From a filamentous cyanobacterium ESFC-1 (GTDB lineage Bacteria; Cyanobacteriota; Cyanobacteriia; Cyanobacteriales; Spirulinaceae): DNA of 42,710 nt. Every line of letters starts with the position of its first letter. Position 1 is the stretch's first letter. Of this stretch, positions 8,822 to 18,183 are shown in pieces. The notes beneath the pieces are model-generated. The model was not told the DNA's origin. It saw only the letters and a program-made list of their open reading frames with translations, and made no database searches. The translations under genes and the position numbers were made by a program. The stretch is taken from the NCBI GenBank assembly GCA_000380225.1, contig KB904821.1:3111934-3154643 (forward strand). Direction: 5' to 3'.

Positions 8822-9822
8822 TGAAAACAGCATTAGTTGTTACGTCGATTTCAGCCCCGAATCCAGTTTTACAGGCTTTAGCAAGTCAAAGCCAAGAACG
8901 AGATTATCATTTTATTGTGATTGGCGATCGCAAAAGTCCAGAAAAATTTGAATTACCGGGGTGCGAGTTTTATAGCTTATCGCAGCAGCAAAAAAACGAC
9001 CTAAAACTGGCAGAAATCTGTCCTGTTGGGCATTATGCGCGCAAAAACATTGGCTATCTTCTCGCTTTACAAAATGAGGCTCAAATCATCCTCGAAACTG
9101 ACGATGATAACTTTCCTTATGATAGCTTTGGTCAGTCTTTACAGCGCCAACAAACCGTCCCTAGTATCGAAAATAGCGGTTGGTTGAATGTATATCAATA
9201 TTACACCGATGCTCGAATCTGGCCGCGAGGATTCCCCCTGGATGCACTACATCAACCTCTCCCCGATTGGGAAAGTCTTCCTGTTAAAACAGTAGATTGT
9301 CCGATTCAACAAGGTTTGGCTAATGATAACCCTGATGTAGATGCGATTTACCGTTTAACTTTACCACTACCGCAGCAGTTTCGACGCGATCGCCGTTTGG
9401 CTTTAAAAAAAGGAACTTGGTGTCCCTTTAACAGTCAAAATACAGCTTGGTGGCAAGAAGTTTTTCCCTTGATGTATCTCCCGGCTTACTGTTCTTTTCG
9501 CATGACTGATATTTGGCGCAGTTTTGTCGCACAACGGGTGTTATGGACAACAGATTGGGGGTTGTTATTCCACGAACCTACGGTTTATCAAGAACGTAAT
9601 GTTCACGATCTGATGCGGGATTTTGAGCAAGAAATTCCGGGGTATTTACATAACCGTAAAATCTGTGAAACTTTAGAGAATTTAGACCTGAAAACCGGGC
9701 AAGAAAGTTTAGCTGATAACTTATATAACTGTTATGAGAAGTTAGTCAGTTTAGAGTTTTTCCCGAAAGAAGAACTAGATTTACTCAAAGCTTGGTTACA
9801 AGATTTGCAAGCTATGGTTTAA
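8821..9822 (+). CDS. STELLO/DUF288-family glycosyltransferase-like protein
   Basis: 333 residues. The N-terminal half reads ALVVTSISAPNPVLQ...VIGDRKSP...ARKNIGYLLALQ...IILETDDDN, which I recognise as the STELLO (DUF288) pattern. That GT-A-like domain was named from plant Golgi proteins linked to cellulose synthase assembly and is also present in some bacteria and animals. The acidic triplet D94-D95-D96 would be the nucleotide-sugar/metal site. No signal peptide or membrane helix is seen, so it is probably cytoplasmic. Translation is coupled to the upstream DPM-like gene through TAATG. The 3' end overlaps the convergent gene by 11 bp. Substrate unknown; role in the local glycan is inferred from context. 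Confidence 0.75.
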   Translation: MKTALVVTSISAPNPVLQALASQSQERDYHFIVIGDRKSPEKFELPGCEFYSLSQQQKNDLKLAEICPVGHYARKNIGYLLALQNEAQIILETDDDNFPYDSFGQSLQRQQTVPSIENSGWLNVYQYYTDARIWPRGFPLDALHQPLPDWESLPVKTVDCPIQQGLANDNPDVDAIYRLTLPLPQQFRRDRRLALKKGTWCPFNSQNTAWWQEVFPLMYLPAYCSFRMTDIWRSFVAQRVLWTTDWGLLFHEPTVYQERNVHDLMRDFEQEIPGYLHNRKICETLENLDLKTGQESLADNLYNCYEKLVSLEFFPKEELDLLKAWLQDLQAMV

Positions 9823-11566
9823 CTGGGTTGGGCAAGAATAAGTTTTCTGAAACAAGCAAAGTAGCTTGGGTCTGAGGAATGGTTAAAGCTTTAAATCCAA
9901 ATTGTTGAGGCTGTTGTCTTACTTCTTTAAATTCGCGATCGTCTCGGTATCGGGTATCCTTTAATAAATTTTCAGTGATTAAAATCATGTTGATGTTATT
10001 GTTTTGTACAAAAGACTGGAAATTTTGTTGTTTCTCATAATGAGCAATATATTGATAGTTATTGCTTAAGTAAACCGCAATACCGCCTTCAGCTTCTAAG
10101 AAGTTGGTGGGTTGGTTAGCAGATAAATTGAGGGACTGGATAAAAGCAATAGTAGATGCTGTTTTGAGAGGGTTATGGCTGACGTTGATGTATCGCTCAA
10201 CCAAACACTCGTTAGGTAATATGCACCAGCCGTGAGCTAAATTTGGTGTAAAGAAAAATAAGGCAATTGTGGTGAAGATTACTGTGACTTTCAGAGGTAC
10301 AATTGAGCGTAATTTGAAGCGCTCATTTGATATTATCTGAGCGAAGGAGTAAGTAATAACAACAAAGGCTAAAGCAGACTGAATAATTAAGTAGTGAAAC
10401 CGAGGATTGATTAAAATCGAAACAATAAGAGTAGGAATTATAGTGACAAGATAAGCTACTTTTATTGTTTCATCAAAATTAGCAACCAATGCGTATTTTT
10501 GAAGTTTAGATTTTATAACAATAAAGCCTAAAACTACTAAAAGTAAAACGAATTCGGTATATCGAACCGAACGATTGAAAGTTGCACCATAATCCTGAAA
10601 ATCCACCAATAAAACAGTGATAAAATGGTCGAAGTAAGACAAAAAATTGATCAAAATGTGAGTTAAAAATTCTTGAGGATTCGCCGCGATCGCCGCCGTA
10701 AAACTTTGAGACGAGCCAAAGACCATCGATATAATTGTATCGCAGTCAGTGTAAGCGTTAAGATTCACGTTAGGATTGCGAATTAGCCATAAGTAACCAA
10801 AGTGCTGGCAGAAGGCAATCCAAGTTCGCGAAGTTTCATTATTATTAGTTGCGATCGGCAGTCCAAAAATAGTAATTAGTAGTCCACTGATTAAAATTAA
10901 AGCTATAACTTCTTTATAGCTATTTCTTACAATAAGCGAAAAGTTAATATTCCCTTTTATTCGTTTTAATTGTTGATATGAATAATAACTAATAACTAAA
11001 AGAAAAGATAAAAAGTATTCAGGGCGAATAAAGGATAAGAATAGAAAAGCAACAGCTAATATAACATATCTCCAACTTGGTTTACTGGGTATGATACGCA
11101 TTAAAATTAAAAAGGTTAGGAGGACTAATAAAGCAAAATGAGTAGGTTTAGGATTAATACTAATGAACTTTGAATTTAGAAATAAAAAAGCACTTCCTAA
11201 CGCCAGAAAATTGGGTATTGCTAAAGTTCTTTGATAAAGATAAAGTAAAATAACGGGAAATATAATTAAGAGTTTATAATTCAAATAAAATAAATCCGTG
11301 GCACGATCGGCAAAATGAGAAAGGAAGTAGTACCAAATAGCATACAGGGGTGCATAAGCCGAAGAAGGTAAACCTTGACTCGGAAGTTGAAGCCCTTTAC
11401 TTAAATAAATGGTTTCATCAAAGAGTTCGATGTCGATAAAACTTTCAATGCCATAGGTTAACTTTAGACCGTACAAAGTCAAAGCAATTATGAAAATTAT
11501 ATCTATAATGTGCTTTTTGAACTGAATTAAAACCCTAGACTTCAACATTATTTGTGAGTTTTTCAT
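9812..11566 (-). CDS. multi-pass membrane protein, probable GT-C glycosyltransferase
   Basis: 584 residues, about 10-12 hydrophobic helices and a soluble C-terminal part from roughly residue 440. After TM1 comes a loop with acidic residues (DIELFDETIYL), the arrangement of the GT-C catalytic loop. No strong family-specific signature is visible, so this is a topology-based call. An alternative is a ligase or polymerase-type membrane protein acting on the same glycan. It is the last gene of the long leftward operon, 15 bp after the preceding GT4. It converges with the STELLO gene and shares 11 bp with it. It is more AT-rich than its neighbours, and a second ATG exists six codons in. Confidence 0.65.
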   Translation of the reverse strand: MKNSQIMLKSRVLIQFKKHIIDIIFIIALTLYGLKLTYGIESFIDIELFDETIYLSKGLQLPSQGLPSSAYAPLYAIWYYFLSHFADRATDLFYLNYKLLIIFPVILLYLYQRTLAIPNFLALGSAFLFLNSKFISINPKPTHFALLVLLTFLILMRIIPSKPSWRYVILAVAFLFLSFIRPEYFLSFLLVISYYSYQQLKRIKGNINFSLIVRNSYKEVIALILISGLLITIFGLPIATNNNETSRTWIAFCQHFGYLWLIRNPNVNLNAYTDCDTIISMVFGSSQSFTAAIAANPQEFLTHILINFLSYFDHFITVLLVDFQDYGATFNRSVRYTEFVLLLVVLGFIVIKSKLQKYALVANFDETIKVAYLVTIIPTLIVSILINPRFHYLIIQSALAFVVITYSFAQIISNERFKLRSIVPLKVTVIFTTIALFFFTPNLAHGWCILPNECLVERYINVSHNPLKTASTIAFIQSLNLSANQPTNFLEAEGGIAVYLSNNYQYIAHYEKQQNFQSFVQNNNINMILITENLLKDTRYRDDREFKEVRQQPQQFGFKALTIPQTQATLLVSENLFLPNPVKP

Positions 11567-11581
11567 AAAAAAAGAGTGGCT

Positions 11582-12634
11582 TTAAAATAATAAGGCGTTT
11601 TTAAAAGCTGCTGCTTGTCGAGGCAAACTATGGCATTGATACCAAGCATGAGCATGATTCGCAATGGCTAAGTTGGGTGGTTGTATTTCCTTAGCAACCC
11701 AATAGTGTTTACCTACTTCTAATTGGTCAATGATTGACTGACTTGAGGTGGTTAAAATCGGAAGTAATCCGTGAGCGCAGTAAGCAGCAAAAATACCAGA
11801 TTTCCCTAAATATTCTGGGGGAGGAAAACTCAAAAAACCCGCGATCGCGTTCTGCATGATTTCGCTAATTTGAGCAGACGGAGTAACGCCCATTTCTACC
11901 ACAGGACAAGGACAATATGTTTGGATATTATCTTCTAAAGGTTTGCCAATATCATAAATTTTGGTAATTTCTAAAGCGTGACAAGCTTGTTGTAATTGCT
12001 TGGAATATTGGGTATAAGTTCGCCGTCGCGTGTTACGATGACCAAAGATTACTAAGTGGGGTTGACGTTGTTGGAGGGGTTTTAAAAAACTGGGTTCGCC
12101 AAGGTTAGAAAAAACAGGTAATATGGTAACATCCAAATTGGATTTAGGGCTGAGTTTTTGGATAAGTTGAGCGTAACCTTGACGACTGGTAACAAGGCGA
12201 TCGCTTCTTTGGATTAACTGTGTCGCTAACTGTTTTTGTAGGGGAGAAAGCCAAAATGAACTACTCCAAAAAGGGCCGCGATCGTAGGTATATACCTCAT
12301 GAAACATGGTAACTAAAGGGTTTTTGCGACGTTGCTGCAACGCCGAAACTAGCCACCAAGGAACACCTCTTTTGGCATAACCGTAGCCGGAGTAATGAAG
12401 TAAGATAGGGCGATCGCGAGGGAACAAAGCCTGCAATTCTGAAGCCGATCGTTGTGTTATTGCTACAGCTTTAAAATCCTCACAGCGATCGCCTTTCCAC
12501 AAAGGATCGCCAACAATAAACTCGGTTTCAATTTGGCCGTGTCGCAGTTGACGAGCTAAATTGAGGGCATAGTCCCCCAAACCATCAACGATGGGTGGTA
12601 AGGTGGGGACGATTTGAAGAATGCGATCGCTCAT
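11582..12634 (-). CDS. GT-B glycosyltransferase (GT4-like)
   Basis: 350 residues. The start ILQIVPTLPPIVDGLGDYALNLARQL is the glycine-rich N-terminal motif of GT4-type retaining transferases. The C-terminal half has a second Rossmann-like region but lacks the usual EGFG-x-E donor motif; instead it reads LSFPPPEYLGKSGIFAAYCAHGLLP. It may therefore be a diverged or partly inactive GT4. Start: the frame opens with TTG-ATG and I use the ATG at 12634. Even so the first 50 bp overlap the 3' end of the upstream GT-C gene, the longest overlap in this operon; a HIP1 octamer lies inside the shared stretch. Confidence 0.75.
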   Translation of the reverse strand: MSDRILQIVPTLPPIVDGLGDYALNLARQLRHGQIETEFIVGDPLWKGDRCEDFKAVAITQRSASELQALFPRDRPILLHYSGYGYAKRGVPWWLVSALQQRRKNPLVTMFHEVYTYDRGPFWSSSFWLSPLQKQLATQLIQRSDRLVTSRQGYAQLIQKLSPKSNLDVTILPVFSNLGEPSFLKPLQQRQPHLVIFGHRNTRRRTYTQYSKQLQQACHALEITKIYDIGKPLEDNIQTYCPCPVVEMGVTPSAQISEIMQNAIAGFLSFPPPEYLGKSGIFAAYCAHGLLPILTTSSQSIIDQLEVGKHYWVAKEIQPPNLAIANHAHAWYQCHSLPRQAAAFKNALLF

Positions 12635-14138
12635 CAATTCGGTAAAAAATGTAAGGTTGCAAGGGATTTTGAGGATATTCGACGGTTTTGCCGAAAATCT
12701 CGAAGCGGGGGATGTCGAGGTTGTCGGGACTGGCTAAACTGTAAAATTCCGGGTCAGGTAAGGCGTTGCGAGAAAGAGTAAACGCTGAAACCACGATGAT
12801 ATCAGCGACGGGGGGTTGCGTGTCTGCACCTTGGGGTAGTTGGGCTAAGATGTCGGGATTGGTAAAGTCGCGGTAACGTTGCCAAGCATTTTCTTGAATG
12901 GTTGTAAAGTAATTTAAAGTTTTTCCGGGTCGATACAAAATCGGGAAAAAAGGACTGTCAATCAAGGCGATCGCGTCTGGGGGAAAATTCAACGCAGCCA
13001 AGGTGTCATAAACGTTGTGAGGGTTGCTATTGGCCGCGAGAAAGTCATCTTTGTAAAAATAGCAGTTAATGATTGTAAAAGCGAGGAGAATGGCGATCGC
13101 GACAGGTTGCCATCTTTTTTGAGTATTCACCCAAACCCCGTGAAAAACAGGTCTAGCTAACAGCAAAAAGTGATAACCGGACATCAACAACGCACTTTTG
13201 CTGAGGCTAAACCACAAGCCAATACTACCGAGATAAGCTAGGGCTACAGCAACAGGAGGTTGTCGGAAGGCTTTGGGGTTTTGCAGAATCGTAGCGAGGG
13301 CAGGAATAACCGTAAAAGCGAGTAAGGGCAAGCCTATAAAAGCAATACCGTATAATAACGGCGGTTTTGGCCAGGTATTGAGGTCTGCACCGCGATTTGC
13401 CGCATGAACCCGGAATTGCTCGAAACCAAATGCCCAAGCGTCTTGCCAAGTTAAGATAACAGCCCAGAGGCCGAGAAATGTCGCGATCGCAACGCCAGTT
13501 AATGCCAAAAAACTCAAAAATTGCGATTTTCCGCGACTTCCCACTCGTAACAGATAAAATCCTCCTACCGCAACGCTAGAACTTAAACCAAAGGGAGGCG
13601 ATACTAATACTGCTGTTCCCAGTAATAGCCCAATCAGTCCGATTCTACGCCATTGTAGGGTATCGGGAAGCAACAACCACGCTATGACTCCTAGCAGTAG
13701 GGAAGTCAAATCCGGTCGTCCGTAACTAATATAAGGAAACGCCGAGAGGGTGGCTAAACTTGCGATAAGGAAGCTACAGCCCAAACGCCAGCGTAGCAAC
13801 AGCCACAGCCCGAATAAATACAAAGCGTGGACAACATGAGTATAGCCCAACCAAGACCCCACACTCGTTCCCATGATTTTGAGCCAAGCCGCTAAAATGA
13901 CGATATAGCCCGGCGGATAGAAGTAACTACCCAAAACGTAAGTTAAATCGAGATATTGCGACGCGGGGGCAGCTATTTTACCGGTTGTGGCTAAAAGTAA
14001 GGCAGGTTCGCCAAATGTGATTAAATCTACATGAGGCAGTGGCAATAAATAAAGCCATAATACTCCATGCAACAACACCAAGGCGATCGCAACGCCAAGA
14101 ATTTCTGAGAAAGCGGCCTTTGGAGTAGGTTTGAGCAT
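12585..14138 (-). CDS. GT-C-type membrane glycosyltransferase
   Basis: 517 residues with about ten membrane helices. The first external loop LPHVDLITFGEPALL has acidic residues in the GT-C position, and a YFYPPGYIVILAAW helix follows. A soluble tail starts near residue 375 and includes a DSPFFP loop. It probably transfers a lipid-phosphate-linked sugar on the periplasmic face. Start choice: an upstream GTG (14156) is possible, but the ATG at 14138 overlaps the preceding GT9 stop as TAATG, the same coupling seen at 8819-8823, so I prefer it. Its 3' end overlaps the next GT gene by 50 bp. Confidence 0.75.
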   Translation of the reverse strand: MLKPTPKAAFSEILGVAIALVLLHGVLWLYLLPLPHVDLITFGEPALLLATTGKIAAPASQYLDLTYVLGSYFYPPGYIVILAAWLKIMGTSVGSWLGYTHVVHALYLFGLWLLLRWRLGCSFLIASLATLSAFPYISYGRPDLTSLLLGVIAWLLLPDTLQWRRIGLIGLLLGTAVLVSPPFGLSSSVAVGGFYLLRVGSRGKSQFLSFLALTGVAIATFLGLWAVILTWQDAWAFGFEQFRVHAANRGADLNTWPKPPLLYGIAFIGLPLLAFTVIPALATILQNPKAFRQPPVAVALAYLGSIGLWFSLSKSALLMSGYHFLLLARPVFHGVWVNTQKRWQPVAIAILLAFTIINCYFYKDDFLAANSNPHNVYDTLAALNFPPDAIALIDSPFFPILYRPGKTLNYFTTIQENAWQRYRDFTNPDILAQLPQGADTQPPVADIIVVSAFTLSRNALPDPEFYSLASPDNLDIPRFEIFGKTVEYPQNPLQPYIFYRIDERSHSSNRPHLTTHR

Positions 14139-15292
14139 TAGCGAATTTTTTGCCACAACGCGATCGCCTCGTCTGGAGTTGCGATATGTTCGCGTCGATC
14201 GATCTCCTTTCCTAAGCTATAGTACCCATCATCGTAGCCCCATTGAGCATCATGTTCCTGTCGAGACGGAAATGACTCTCCTAGTAACACGATTGTTGGT
14301 TTCTCAAAGGCTGCGGCAACGTGTAGGGTCATGCTAGAGTTACAAATTACGCGATCTGCGGTTGCAATTAAAGCAAACGTCTCTCTTAAGCTGGTTTTTC
14401 CGGTTAAATCTTTTATTTTGCTGTTTTCTTGTTGAAGTTTTTGTCCGGCTGCGCGATCGCTTTTTCCTCCCACGATCGCAATTTTCAGATCGTTATTTTG
14501 GGTTAATAACGTTACTAACTTTTGATAATAATCCAGCGGCCAATACTTGTTCTCTAACCCCGAACCCGGCGCAATAACTAAGCGAATTTTACCCTGATTC
14601 TGCTGCCATAATTTCTCGCCTTGTTGCCTTTCTTCAGGCGTTAAAAAGATTTGAGGGCGAGGTGTAGGTAAGTTTTTAGCGCCTAATAATTCGGCAAAAC
14701 GTAAAGCCGATCGACTCACTTTCTCTTGGGGATTATAAGTCACACAAGCCTGCATTGCCCCTTCTCCTCCCGCAAAACTTTTCATTCCTAAGCGATAGGG
14801 AATCCCTGCTTGTAGTAATAATAATGCCCCCCAACGACTACCTAAGATATCAATTCCCACCTCAAATTGTTGTTGGCGCAAAACTTGAACTTCAGGAGAA
14901 AAGATAAGATAATTCAGTTTAGCAAAAATACTTTGTCCCGGTATAACTTTGTTAAACCAAGGTGCATTGATCGGGATGATTTCGTCAATATAAGGATTAT
15001 GTTTTAAAACATCGCGATTCCAATTCCCCACTCCCACTGCAATTTTTGTATCGGGAAAGCGATCGCGCAACGCTTCAAACAACGGTGTAATTACCAATAA
15101 ATCCCCAATATCATTATTTCTTAAAATAAAGAGCGATCGCGGAGATGAAGCCAGAGGGCAATTTGGGGTTTGCGAATCAGCTAATCTTTGAATCAGAATA
15201 TTAAATAACTTTTGATTGCTTTGGGATAACTTCAACTTAAAAGTTTTAAGAAAACTGGCAACTTTTAGATTTATTGTTGTAAAAGTTCCCAT
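14138..15292 (-). CDS. glycosyltransferase family 9 (heptosyltransferase-like)
   Basis: 384 residues. The core begins at SLFILRNNDIGDLLVITPLFEALRDRFP, the hallmark N-terminal block of GT9 enzymes. Later come LVIAPGSGLENKYWPLDYY and the donor-site region ICNSSMTLHVAAAFEKPTIVLLG. GT9 members add heptose or related sugars in LPS-type cores; in cyanobacteria the donor is uncertain. About 50 residues precede the core. I use the ATG at 15292 (MGTFTTI); a TTG at 15316 would lengthen the overlap with the upstream gene to 46 bp. The stop overlaps the next start by 1 nt. Confidence 0.9.
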   Translation of the reverse strand: MGTFTTINLKVASFLKTFKLKLSQSNQKLFNILIQRLADSQTPNCPLASSPRSLFILRNNDIGDLLVITPLFEALRDRFPDTKIAVGVGNWNRDVLKHNPYIDEIIPINAPWFNKVIPGQSIFAKLNYLIFSPEVQVLRQQQFEVGIDILGSRWGALLLLQAGIPYRLGMKSFAGGEGAMQACVTYNPQEKVSRSALRFAELLGAKNLPTPRPQIFLTPEERQQGEKLWQQNQGKIRLVIAPGSGLENKYWPLDYYQKLVTLLTQNNDLKIAIVGGKSDRAAGQKLQQENSKIKDLTGKTSLRETFALIATADRVICNSSMTLHVAAAFEKPTIVLLGESFPSRQEHDAQWGYDDGYYSLGKEIDRREHIATPDEAIALWQKIR

Positions 15293-16488
15293 AATTGCTG
15301 TGCGCTTTCTTGCCAATTATAATTTTGTGTAATTTTAGCACAATCTTGTCCCGCTTGTTGCGCTATTTCAGGGTTTTGCCAATAATATAACATGGCCTCA
15401 GTCCAGGCTTTTTCATCTTCACTAGATAGACGATACTGCTTATTAAGCTGCACATCTGGCATACTAGAATTATCCCCACACAAACAAAGTTTTGCGGCTG
15501 CGGCTGCTTCTAAAATTGGTAAACCAAAGCCTTCACTAAGGCTTGGATAAACAGTAAATAAAGCTAATCGATACAACAAGGCTAAATCTTCATTGTTGAG
15601 AGAAGGAAGGAACAAACTTGCTGCTTGTACTTCTGGAGATTGTAAAGCCAAACGAATTTCTGAACCGAAAATACTCTGAATTAAACTATCGGTTAACCCT
15701 ACAAAAACACAGCAAAATGAATTATCTTGCTGATACGCTTGACCACAAGCCCGTAATAATAAAGGGATATTTTTGCGCGGCCCAAATCCACCGACATACA
15801 ACACGAATTTTTTTGGAATTTGGTAGGTTTCTCGCAGTTTAGTAGCAGTTTCAGCCTCAAAATGACCCTGCGTCCAACTCGGCGTTGCTAAGGGAATTAA
15901 ACTAACATCTTCTGAAGGACGACCTAGATATTCAGTGACGCAACGTTGTACAAAGGGAGAATAAACAACTAACTGTTTCGCTTGGGCTACTTGTCTTTCT
16001 TCCCAGCGTCGAAAACTCGATTTAATCGGTAACTTATGCCGTAAATTCCACCACCACGGACGCTGCGGATCTAAAATATCTTCATTGACAAAACGATAAA
16101 TTAAATCGGGAATTAAAACAATATTTTGTTGTAAATTACCGTAGTTATAAAGATAGGGAATAAAATGTTGAAAAGGATAATTTAATTGTTTCAGTTTTTG
16201 ATTAACCGCGATCGCCCAAGCAATTCGTTCGACGCGATCGGGAATGGTTGCAGCCTTGGCTAAAGTTTGTAAAAAAGAAGGATAAAAAGGACGTGGATCG
16301 ACTTTCAACCATTGCACATCTAAACCTTCTAAATTGCTTGTTTGGGGTTGGTAATCCCGGTCAACGATTACCCCAATATGCTGGCTATATCCTAACTTTT
16401 GCCACGCTTGTAAAAACTCAGTCGTCACTAAAGATAAACCCGTTCCCGGATAACTGAGTTGTCGTCCATCAATAGTAACAAACTTCAA
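15271..16488 (-). CDS. glycosyltransferase family 4
   Basis: 405 residues, GT-B fold. N-terminal DGRQLSYPGTGLSLVTTEFL provides the acceptor-side glycine loop. FVLYVGGFGPRKNIPLLLRA and SLSEGFGLPILEAAA are the donor-binding GT4 motifs with the paired glutamates (E-x7-E). The start is a TTG: the four bases TTGA both begin this gene and end the preceding methyltransferase, a TTG variant of the usual ATGA coupling. No in-frame ATG fits the conserved N-terminus. Family identity is certain; sugar specificity is not visible. Confidence 0.92.
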   Translation of the reverse strand: MKFVTIDGRQLSYPGTGLSLVTTEFLQAWQKLGYSQHIGVIVDRDYQPQTSNLEGLDVQWLKVDPRPFYPSFLQTLAKAATIPDRVERIAWAIAVNQKLKQLNYPFQHFIPYLYNYGNLQQNIVLIPDLIYRFVNEDILDPQRPWWWNLRHKLPIKSSFRRWEERQVAQAKQLVVYSPFVQRCVTEYLGRPSEDVSLIPLATPSWTQGHFEAETATKLRETYQIPKKFVLYVGGFGPRKNIPLLLRACGQAYQQDNSFCCVFVGLTDSLIQSIFGSEIRLALQSPEVQAASLFLPSLNNEDLALLYRLALFTVYPSLSEGFGLPILEAAAAAKLCLCGDNSSMPDVQLNKQYRLSSEDEKAWTEAMLYYWQNPEIAQQAGQDCAKITQNYNWQESAQQLWELLQQ

Positions 16489-17258
16489 TCTGAGACTTTC
16501 CTAAATAATTTAACATCAACGCGATCGGTATTTTCATAAACTAAATTTACTTTTTCACAAATTAAATCCAAAGACTTTCCTGTAAAGAAAAATAAATGAA
16601 ATCGCGTATATTCGTGGGAATATTCATAACAATGAGTTCGATGCACCATGTACCCCTGCGGCTTGAGTAATGCTGCCATTTCAACTAAGATTTTATCGGG
16701 ATAACGGAGATGCTCTAAAACATCATTAGACATAATACCATCGAACTGCATTTGCTTGAGTTTTTGCCAATCTCGAATAAGATAAGGATCGCCATCTTCT
16801 AACGCATAGGGTTCAAAACCCCAAATATTGTAACCTTGTTCTCGTAACTGGGTAATTGTCTTTGACCATTTTCCACAACCAAAGTTTAAATAAACCCCAG
16901 ATTTATGAGGGTTTAAATATGTAAATGTTTCTAACTCTGATTCGGTTGAGTCTCCTTCGTTATAACATTGGTAATGTTTAACATATTCTTGACTTAATTC
17001 CTCAGCCGATAAATTTAACATCCGTTGCGTACCAAAAATTACGCCGCAATCAGGACATTGATGACGAATAAGCTTTCCCCCTCGATACAAACAACGGGTT
17101 TGATAAACTTGAAACTGAGAGGTTTCCCCTTCATACTGACATAACGGACATTGCAGTTTTTGAGGGGTAGGGGAAAGGGTATCAACGAGTTCGTTTAATT
17201 TCCAACGCGATCGCAGTTTGACTTGTCGCCAGCGTTTAATAACAATAGGTGATAACAT
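16485..17258 (-). CDS. class I SAM-dependent methyltransferase with N-terminal zinc-ribbon-like cysteines
   Basis: 257 residues. An N-terminal four-cysteine motif (C37-x2-C40 ... C68-x2-C71) probably binds zinc. The Rossmann domain has motif I as YLNFGCGKWS, then SNDVLEHLRYPDKILVEMAALLKPQGYMV. This arrangement is common for sugar C- or O-methyltransferases in glycan clusters, so it may methylate a nucleotide sugar or the growing chain. The SAM-dependent class is clear; the substrate is inferred from context. Four bases overlap with the GT4 downstream and 4 bp separate it from the GT2 upstream, consistent with one operon. Confidence 0.88.
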   Translation of the reverse strand: MLSPIVIKRWRQVKLRSRWKLNELVDTLSPTPQKLQCPLCQYEGETSQFQVYQTRCLYRGGKLIRHQCPDCGVIFGTQRMLNLSAEELSQEYVKHYQCYNEGDSTESELETFTYLNPHKSGVYLNFGCGKWSKTITQLREQGYNIWGFEPYALEDGDPYLIRDWQKLKQMQFDGIMSNDVLEHLRYPDKILVEMAALLKPQGYMVHRTHCYEYSHEYTRFHLFFFTGKSLDLICEKVNLVYENTDRVDVKLFRKVSD

Positions 17259-17262
17259 AACT

Positions 17263-18183
17263 TTATTGACTGACTAATGTTTGGGTTGAGTTGATTGTAA
17301 CCGATGGTTTTTGATAGCGATCGCGAGAATACCAAGCTCTATATAATAAGCGAAAAGCTTGGGTTAATCGCAATCTCGCTTTAATTTGATAACCGGGAAT
17401 GGTTGCAGGTAAAATCACACGACGGCTTAAACCCAATACTGCCCAAAATATACCTTGTATCGAGGGTTTTAGCCATAAATTATAAACAAAATTGACATAA
17501 AAGTTACATTCCATTTCGCGCTGTAGCCATTCGCGATCGCGTTCTCGTTCTATTCTCAAACAATGGTGCCAAATATGAGTTGTATCAGAAAAAGAAATGC
17601 GCCAATTATGTTTAACTAATACCTGTCCCCAAAGATACCACAAACAGCCAAAAAGATAGGTCTCATCGTACCGCAACCCCGCATCAAAAACCTGTCGAGG
17701 ATACACCGAAGAACCATCCGCGATCGCAGCACAATTATCGGGATTTTCTGGGGGACAACCTCCTCCCCTCATTCCCAATTCCGCAGGACATAACAATGGA
17801 GCTTCGGGTTCATCGAAATTACGTTCGCTAAAAATCCAAACGCGATTGGGGTCGTTTTTAATAACTTTTAAAACCTGTTCGACATAATCTAAAGGATGAA
17901 CATGATCGTCATCCGCAGACAAAATATGTGTTCCCTGGCAAGCCAAACTGCTGTTATTTCGGTTTGCATAAAGTCCTCGTTTTGGCCCGGGAATATATAC
18001 GCAATTATAAACTTTAGCTAAGTGTTGAATTTCCGGTTGACAAACTTCATCAGAATCATCAGAAATGACAATTTCAAAAGGAGTAACTGTTTGCGATCGC
18101 CAACTTTTTAGACAGCGAGTTAAACTTTCTGGACGATTGCGAGTCACCAAAGCCACACTTAACTTAATTTCCGTTGGTTTCAT
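17263..18183 (-). CDS. glycosyltransferase family 2
   Basis: 306 residues, GT-A fold. SVALVTRNRPESLTRCLKSW at the N-terminus and the acidic strand VISDDSDE are typical GT2 nucleotide-binding elements. ILSADDDHVHP supplies the metal-binding acidic motif. The later WYLWGQVLVKHNWRI stretch fits the acceptor half. An amphipathic or weakly hydrophobic segment near residue 250 could contact the membrane. It overlaps the upstream GT4 by 20 bp. The donor sugar cannot be predicted. Confidence 0.92.
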   Translation of the reverse strand: MKPTEIKLSVALVTRNRPESLTRCLKSWRSQTVTPFEIVISDDSDEVCQPEIQHLAKVYNCVYIPGPKRGLYANRNNSSLACQGTHILSADDDHVHPLDYVEQVLKVIKNDPNRVWIFSERNFDEPEAPLLCPAELGMRGGGCPPENPDNCAAIADGSSVYPRQVFDAGLRYDETYLFGCLWYLWGQVLVKHNWRISFSDTTHIWHHCLRIERERDREWLQREMECNFYVNFVYNLWLKPSIQGIFWAVLGLSRRVILPATIPGYQIKARLRLTQAFRLLYRAWYSRDRYQKPSVTINSTQTLVSQ

